This document shows, one piece after another, positions 58,779-64,000 of a DNA stretch of 64,000 nt. The stretch is from positions 33,072,762 through 33,136,761 of the forward strand of contig JASFXZ010000003.1 in assembly GCA_032209605.1 (NCBI GenBank), in the 5' to 3' direction. Under the pieces are notes generated by a model. That model worked only from the letters and a program-made list of their open reading frames with translations, did no database searches and was not told where the DNA came from. The position numbers and the translations under genes are program-made. The stretch comes from Mactromeris polynyma. Taxonomy: Eukaryota; Mollusca; Bivalvia; Venerida; Mactridae. Each line of letters opens with the position of its first letter. The first letter of the stretch is position 1.

Positions 58779-60010
58779 CATAACAACAGTTCTTTATATA
58801 ATGATAAACCATAACAATAGCTCCCTATATATCAATAACATAACAATAGTTCCCTATATAACCATAGACCATAACAATAGTTCCCAATATATCAATAACA
58901 TAACAATAGCTCCCTATATATCAATAACATAACAATAGCTCTCAATATATCAAGACCATAACAATAGTTCCCTATATAACCATAGACCATAACAATAGTT
59001 CCCTATATATCAATAACATAACAATAGTTCCCTATATAACCATAGACCATAACACTAGTTCCCTATATATCAATAACATAACAATAGCTACCTATATAAC
59101 CATATACCATAACAATAGTTCCCTATATAAACATAGACCATAACAATAGTTCCCTATATAAACATAGACCATAACAATAGCTCCCTATATAAACATAGAC
59201 CATAACAATAGCTCCCAATATAACCATAGACCATAACATTAGCTCCCTATATAACCATAGACCATAACAATAGCTCCCTATATAAACATAGATCATAACA
59301 ATAGCTCCCAATATAACCATAGACCATAACAATAGCTCCCAATATAAACATAGACCATAACAATAGCTCCCTATATAAACATAGACCATAACAATAGCTC
59401 CCAATATAAACATAGACCATAACAATAGCTCCCAATATAACCATAGACCATAACAATAGCTCCCTATATAAACATAGACCATAACAATAGCTCCCTATAT
59501 AAACATAGACCATAACAATAGCTCCCTATATAAACATAGACCATAACAATAGCTCCCAATATAACCATAGACCATAACAACAGTTCCTAATATAACCATA
59601 GACTACAACAGTGATTCTCAATACAACCATAGACCACATGGCTCCCAATATAACCATAGGCCATAACCATAGTTCCTTATATAACCATAGACTACAACAG
59701 TGATTCTCAATACAACCATAGACCACATGGCTCCCAATATATAACCATAGGCCATAACAACAGTTCCTAATATAACCATAGACTACAACAGTGATTCTCA
59801 ATACAACCATAGACCACATGGCTCCCAATATAACCGTAGGCCATAACAATAGTTCCTTATACAACCATAGACTACACAGTAATTCTCAATACAACCATAG
59901 ACCACAACAATAATTTCCTATTTAATCATGGACCATAACAATAAATTCCAATTTCAACATGGACCTTAACTATAGCTCCTTAGATAACTGCTGACCATAA
60001 CATAGGTTCC
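58779..60010 (+). repeat. 31-bp minisatellite, about 40 copies
   Basis: The unit is roughly CATAACAATAGCTCCCTAT followed by ATAAACATAGAC. The middle (59100-59570) is nearly uniform. To the left the second half reads ATCAATAA. From about 59590 to 59880 there is a higher-order repeat of about 90 bp (GACTACAACAGTGATTCTC at 59601, 59690 and 59781). Minus-strand open frames with a 31-residue period (YCYGLWLYWELLLWSM) arise from the stop-free unit and are not genes. Confidence 0.95.
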
Positions 60011-61980
60011 CTTGATTACAAAACACCATAGTAATACACTTGGTGAGTGGTACACCTTGCAACCCAGTTGATTTCATACAAATCAGACTTGGACTAAAAA
60101 GAAATCAGTGTTAAATAAATATTTATATTAAAATCTGTAAACTAAAATGTTTCTTGAAAGATTAGTTAAACAAAATGAATTAATTTCGGACAGCATACTT
60201 GAATTAAGTCATACAGTTCATGCTGAAATGATAATAAAGTATGGAGAACATGAAAAGATTAATTCGGTTAGTTTCCATGGCAACAATGTCTCACTTTCTC
60301 TAAACAGCTGGAACATAATGTAGGCAACAAGGACAGCCAACATATAACCGAGATTATATCAGGCTTGGCTTATCAGATACCTGTCTATTCATTGTGTAGA
60401 CTGGCAAATTATACCCTTTGTACATACATTTGAATATTCACAATAACTTCTCAATGAAAATAGTACAGAACAGAAAAACAAATTATTCAGAAATATTTTT
60501 TATGGATCTCAATAATTAACAGCACAACATAAATCATTATCGTGATAATTATACTTGTGGTGTATTCCTAACGGCACATCCCACACATCATTGGAGAATA
60601 CATAACATTTGGTGCGCAGCCAGCAGCATGATAAGCCCGAAATTACACTTTGTGTCAAGTGTTTTCAATTGATTTGATTGTCAAATGAGTGATCATTAAA
60701 AGTGGTATTGAAGAATAAACATTGTACTGTCAAGACTTAACTAATAATGCAGTCAGCAAGTCAAAAGTATCTCGTATCTATATCAGTATGGAGTAGAATA
60801 ACGAACATACAATGACTACAAACTTTATTTAAGTTATAAATATACTGAATGAAAATCCTGTCATCACTACAATGCAGCTGGAGCCAAGTGTCAAACATTC
60901 GACATTTTACAGACACAATATGAATGTTGAATCAACAACTGGGTACAATGAGAGATAAATATGTCAGCAAGATAATATGTATCATAAACAATACACTAGG
61001 CTTACATATGTTTACATTCTCAACATGCTTATCAGTTAATGTAGAGTACTTTGTGCTGATTTTTTCTCCTAATATAATCACTAAGCTATTTCACGTAATA
61101 AATCACTACATTCAAATCAAGACCAAGGAAGTATTAAAAGACTGTCAGTCAAAATAGGCTTCATATCTTGTTCTGGTGCTTTTTATAAACGTCCACCATT
61201 TACAATATTTACCTCCCTTGTCCTGAATAATCACAAATTTCCTTAAAGTTTATTGGGAATATAACCTAAACTATGATAAAATCAAATCAGACAAATAAAA
61301 TCCCTTATTTATTATGCTCATGTAGGCAGATGGCTCTGAACGTTGAAGAAAAAAGTGGTTGTCACATGTAAATTCTCTTGGTTATTTCTGAATTATCACA
61401 TACATGTATTTGGGAATTACTCCTATACGTGCTTATCAGTTTTGCCAATCAAAATGGCTGATGATAAAGAACAAGGGAGGTAAATATTGTAGATGTGGGA
61501 ACTATCTATAAAAGAAATGCAGTTAACTAAAAGTAATAATAAAGATTCTAAAAAGGACCAGATATGCCACAAGCATTATTTACTCCAAGCAAACAACAAA
61601 TGCAGCAGAATGTTTTGCCACAATAGTAAAATCATTACAATTGGTCAACATTATGAATTGTAATGTCAAACATTTGGATTATACATAATTTTACAATGTA
61701 CATTTCTTTTTTTGGACCAAAAATCCATAAATTTCTAGTAACAAGACATACAAATTTCTAATCTGTATAGTATATGTGTATATAAATATTATACATCATT
61801 TATTTATTTTATTACATTACACAGAGTGTGAGTGTTGTAACTCTATAAACCAATGTAAACCAGTTTTGTAACACTAGATGCCCAAGGGCAACATGTCGAG
61901 CATGTCAAGCTAATTTTTAAGAGAAAAAGAGAATACTGTTTTATGCTATACAAGTGCGTATCTATTATACCAATTTTTTT
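60011..61980. other. Non-coding AT-rich region
   Basis: About 2 kb with no coding frame and no clear element. Around 61194-61215 and 61470-61490 the words CATTTACAATATTTACCTCC and its near-complement GGGAGGTAAATATTGTAGAT face each other, so an inverted-repeat element of about 300 bp may lie between them. Confidence 0.4.
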
Positions 61981-61984
61981 TACC

Positions 61985-62730
61985 TGTGACCTCTTAAGTA
62001 TGATCTTGACCTTCGAGCTCCGGGTACAGCTATTGCATGTGACACACTGTCTCATCATGGTGAACAATTGTGCCAAGTAAATCAAATAATCCCCCCCCCC
62101 AAAATGACAGCGTCATATTCCGGACAAAATGTTTTAGACCTTTTTTTGACATTTTTCCTCTTAAGTGTGACCTTAACCTTTGAGTTACAGAATTAGTTCT
62201 ATAGCCTGACACACGGTCTCTTCATTGTGAACATTTGTGACTTGTAATTTGAAAATCCCTCAATAAATGACAGTGTAATTATATTCCAGAAAAGATGTTT
62301 CAAAAATAGACCCATTTTTTTACATTTCACCACAAAGTATAACCTTGACCTTTGAGCTATGGACAGGATTCTTATGCATGACTCATCATCTCATAATGGT
62401 GAAAATTCATGCCATGTAATTTACAAATCCCCCAAGAAATGACAGAGAAATGGTTCAGACCAAATCAAAAGAGTGACCTAGACCTTTAAGCTTCAGACAC
62501 AGGTCTTGCACCCGTCAAACAATCACATCATGGTGAACATAAAATTATATGCTAAGAAATTTGATAAACCCCCAATAAATGACAGTCTGGACAAGATGTT
62601 TTAGAAACATTTTTGATGTTTGACCTCTTAAGTATGATCTTGACCTTTGAGCTACAGACACAGGTCTTGCTCATGACATACAGTCTCATTATGGTGAACA
62701 TTTGTTTCAAAGTAATTGAAAATCCTCCAA
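61985..62730 (-). repeat. Tandem repeat of about 170 bp, roughly 4-5 diverged units
   Basis: Words such as CTCTTAAGTATGATCTTGACC, GAGCTACAGACACAGGTCTTG, CTCATCATGGTGAACA and CCAATAAATGACAG recur in the same order at about 61990, 62158, 62331, 62470 and 62625. The fourth unit is shortened. I recognise the family as very common in bivalve genomes. A poly-C run of 10 sits at about 62091. Confidence 0.75.
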
Positions 62731-63204
62731 TATGTGAGTAATAGATTGTGTTTTCTTTATTTACTAAATACATGTATAACCTCTAATGTATGATCCGCTA
62801 TTTACTGGTAATTAAATACAACATTTTAAATCGATTAAACAAATGCTAATTTCAGTAAAAATTGTTATAAGAAAAGTGCATAGAATCACACTTATATGAT
62901 CAAATAACAAGTATTTGTCACTACCATCAGGTAAATTCACCAACACAAGTATATCAACAAGAGACCCTCAGGCCTTTATTACACATCTATTTTTTATAAA
63001 AATCATTTAAATTTGTATGAAATATACATGACAGGGTGTAGCTTAGCTGAAATTGATGTGTAGGCCTAGATTTAGGGGGTTCCACAGAAAAAATTTGGTA
63101 GCTAGATCCTCAGAGATGCGTTTTGGTGCAGTCAAGGTAATCATTTGTACAAGTTTGAATCACTACCAATACTGTATGCTTCCAGTCAAACCTAACAAAA
63201 TAAC

Positions 63205-63600
63205 AAGAGGCCCAAGAAGGCCTGGAGCTCTACTGGCGATATTGTGCATATGAATGTCAGAAATCTTAAGGAAGGTTCTTGCAATGATGCAACAGAACAA
63301 GTTTGATGCAAATCTGTTCATTGGTTCATGAGAAAAAGTTGTTTAAAGGTATTTCTATTCTTAGCTCTGGAGGCCATATTGTGCAATCAACCGGAACCGT
63401 TTGAACAATTTTGAGAAAGGGTCAGGCCAGGATACTACTTGGCAAGTTTCATCACATTTGGCTCTGCAGTTTCAGAGGAGATGTCGTTTGAATGAAAATT
63501 TAACACACGACAGAAAATTTGTCATGACATAAGCGCTCTGGCCTTTGGCAAGAAGAGCGAATGAAAAAATGATCCAAATATCTCACCGAGATCCTCCGAA
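63205..63600 (+). repeat. Interspersed repeat of the 'aacaagaggccc' type
   Basis: Starts AACAAGAGGCCCAAGAAGGC and continues through ACAAGTTTGATGCAAATCTG, CATATTGTGCAATCAACCGG and GGCAAGTTTCATCACATTTG. It ends in the words typical of a molluscan repeat family I know from bivalve sequence. Precise ends are not visible. Confidence 0.55.
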
Positions 63601-63689
63601 CCAAAGTGAGCTAATTTAGTAACACATACATACAACATTACTATAGCAAGGAAGAAACAAGATTAAGGACCACAACAACTTACATTTCA

Positions 63690-63837
63690 CTACTTGTTGC
63701 TAAGTAATGCTTTGCATTCTTCGGAATTCTTGTCGCTAATGAAATATGAAAGTCCTCCTAAGTAAGATATTTTTGTCACTTTGGATTTATATCTCCTGTC
63801 AAATTTTTTGGCTTTCTCGTATTTGTCTAATGTGTGT
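63690..63837 (-). CDS. Candidate terminal exon of an unidentified gene running off the right edge
   Basis: The acceptor ATCTTTCAG ends at 63838. One base completes a split codon, then 48 residues run to TAG at 63692-63690. The product (HTLDKYEKAKKFDRRY, ISYLGGLSYFISDKN, ECKALLSNK) has balanced composition and is the only open frame of the three. A strong GTAAGT lies a few bases past the stop, at about 63682, which is odd for a last exon. I do not recognise the family. It could belong to the same transcription unit as the candidate at 57115 only as an alternative end. Confidence 0.45.
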
Positions 63838-64000
63838 CTGAAAGATATCAGAATCATGTGAAGGTAAAACAAAAACTTCAAAAAGACGGACTGAAGACTT
63901 ACTTTACTCACAATGATGACATTTTATTCTGAGTGAGAGCTAAACAATATATGTGATAAAATAATTACAACATCAAATCATTGATTTGATATACCATGCT
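63838..64000. other. Right end of window, probable intron
   Basis: AT-rich sequence upstream, on the minus strand, of the candidate exon at 63690-63837. No further exon is visible before the window ends. Confidence 0.4.

Noticed and set aside
59123..59864. Minus-strand frames rich in Tyr, Leu and Trp resembling membrane segments
   Set aside because: Products of the 31-bp minisatellite; the 31-residue period gives them away.

Overview
The window is AT-rich, intron-rich invertebrate DNA, most likely from a bivalve-type mollusc. No species marker is visible. The lineage call rests on several interspersed repeat families I know from bivalve and other molluscan genomes: the 'gggagacatattgtttttgcc' type near 20.2 kb, the 'gaccttgacctttgagcta' tandem type near 62 kb, the 'aacaagaggcccaag' type near 63.2 kb, and a tRNA-headed SINE at 19.4-19.7 kb. 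Splice sites are clean GT-AG and reading frames join exactly across exons, so four genes could be rebuilt by hand.

Layout. (1) 858-10559, minus strand: a RAI1/TCF20-type chromatin protein. It opens with a SAM domain, has a long low-complexity middle and ends in an extended PHD finger that continues past the left edge. (2) 12154 to about 21240, plus strand: MAD1 (MAD1L1 orthologue), a complete 16-exon, 735-residue spindle-checkpoint coiled-coil protein, divergent from gene 1. (3) 24254-36837, minus strand: a complete 9-exon secreted or vesicular metallocarboxypeptidase of the CPE/CPN/CPM subfamily, 513 residues, with all catalytic residues. (4) 41363-49334, plus strand: ZCCHC24, 4 exons, 206 residues, with CCHC knuckle and 3CxxC-type zinc-binding region. 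(5) Two weaker candidate terminal exons on the minus strand, at 57115-57222 and 63690-63837, may belong to a gene or genes running off the right edge.

The genes are unrelated in pathway (chromatin reader, mitotic checkpoint, peptide processing, RNA-binding-type zinc protein) and form no operon-like unit. The rest is introns and intergenic DNA rich in small mobile elements and minisatellites: two hAT-type elements (one with a perfect 8-bp target duplication), Tc1/mariner-type elements with CAGT ends, several other terminal-inverted-repeat elements, and tandem arrays of 20, 31, 32, 32 and 107 bp.

I found no convincing new multi-gene system. The observations most worth a second look are the SAM domain joined to a RAI1/TCF20-type protein, the 107-bp satellite in the carboxypeptidase gene that is recognisably the 3' body of the SINE found in MAD1, and the concentration of three unrelated short-period minisatellites in the introns of ZCCHC24.
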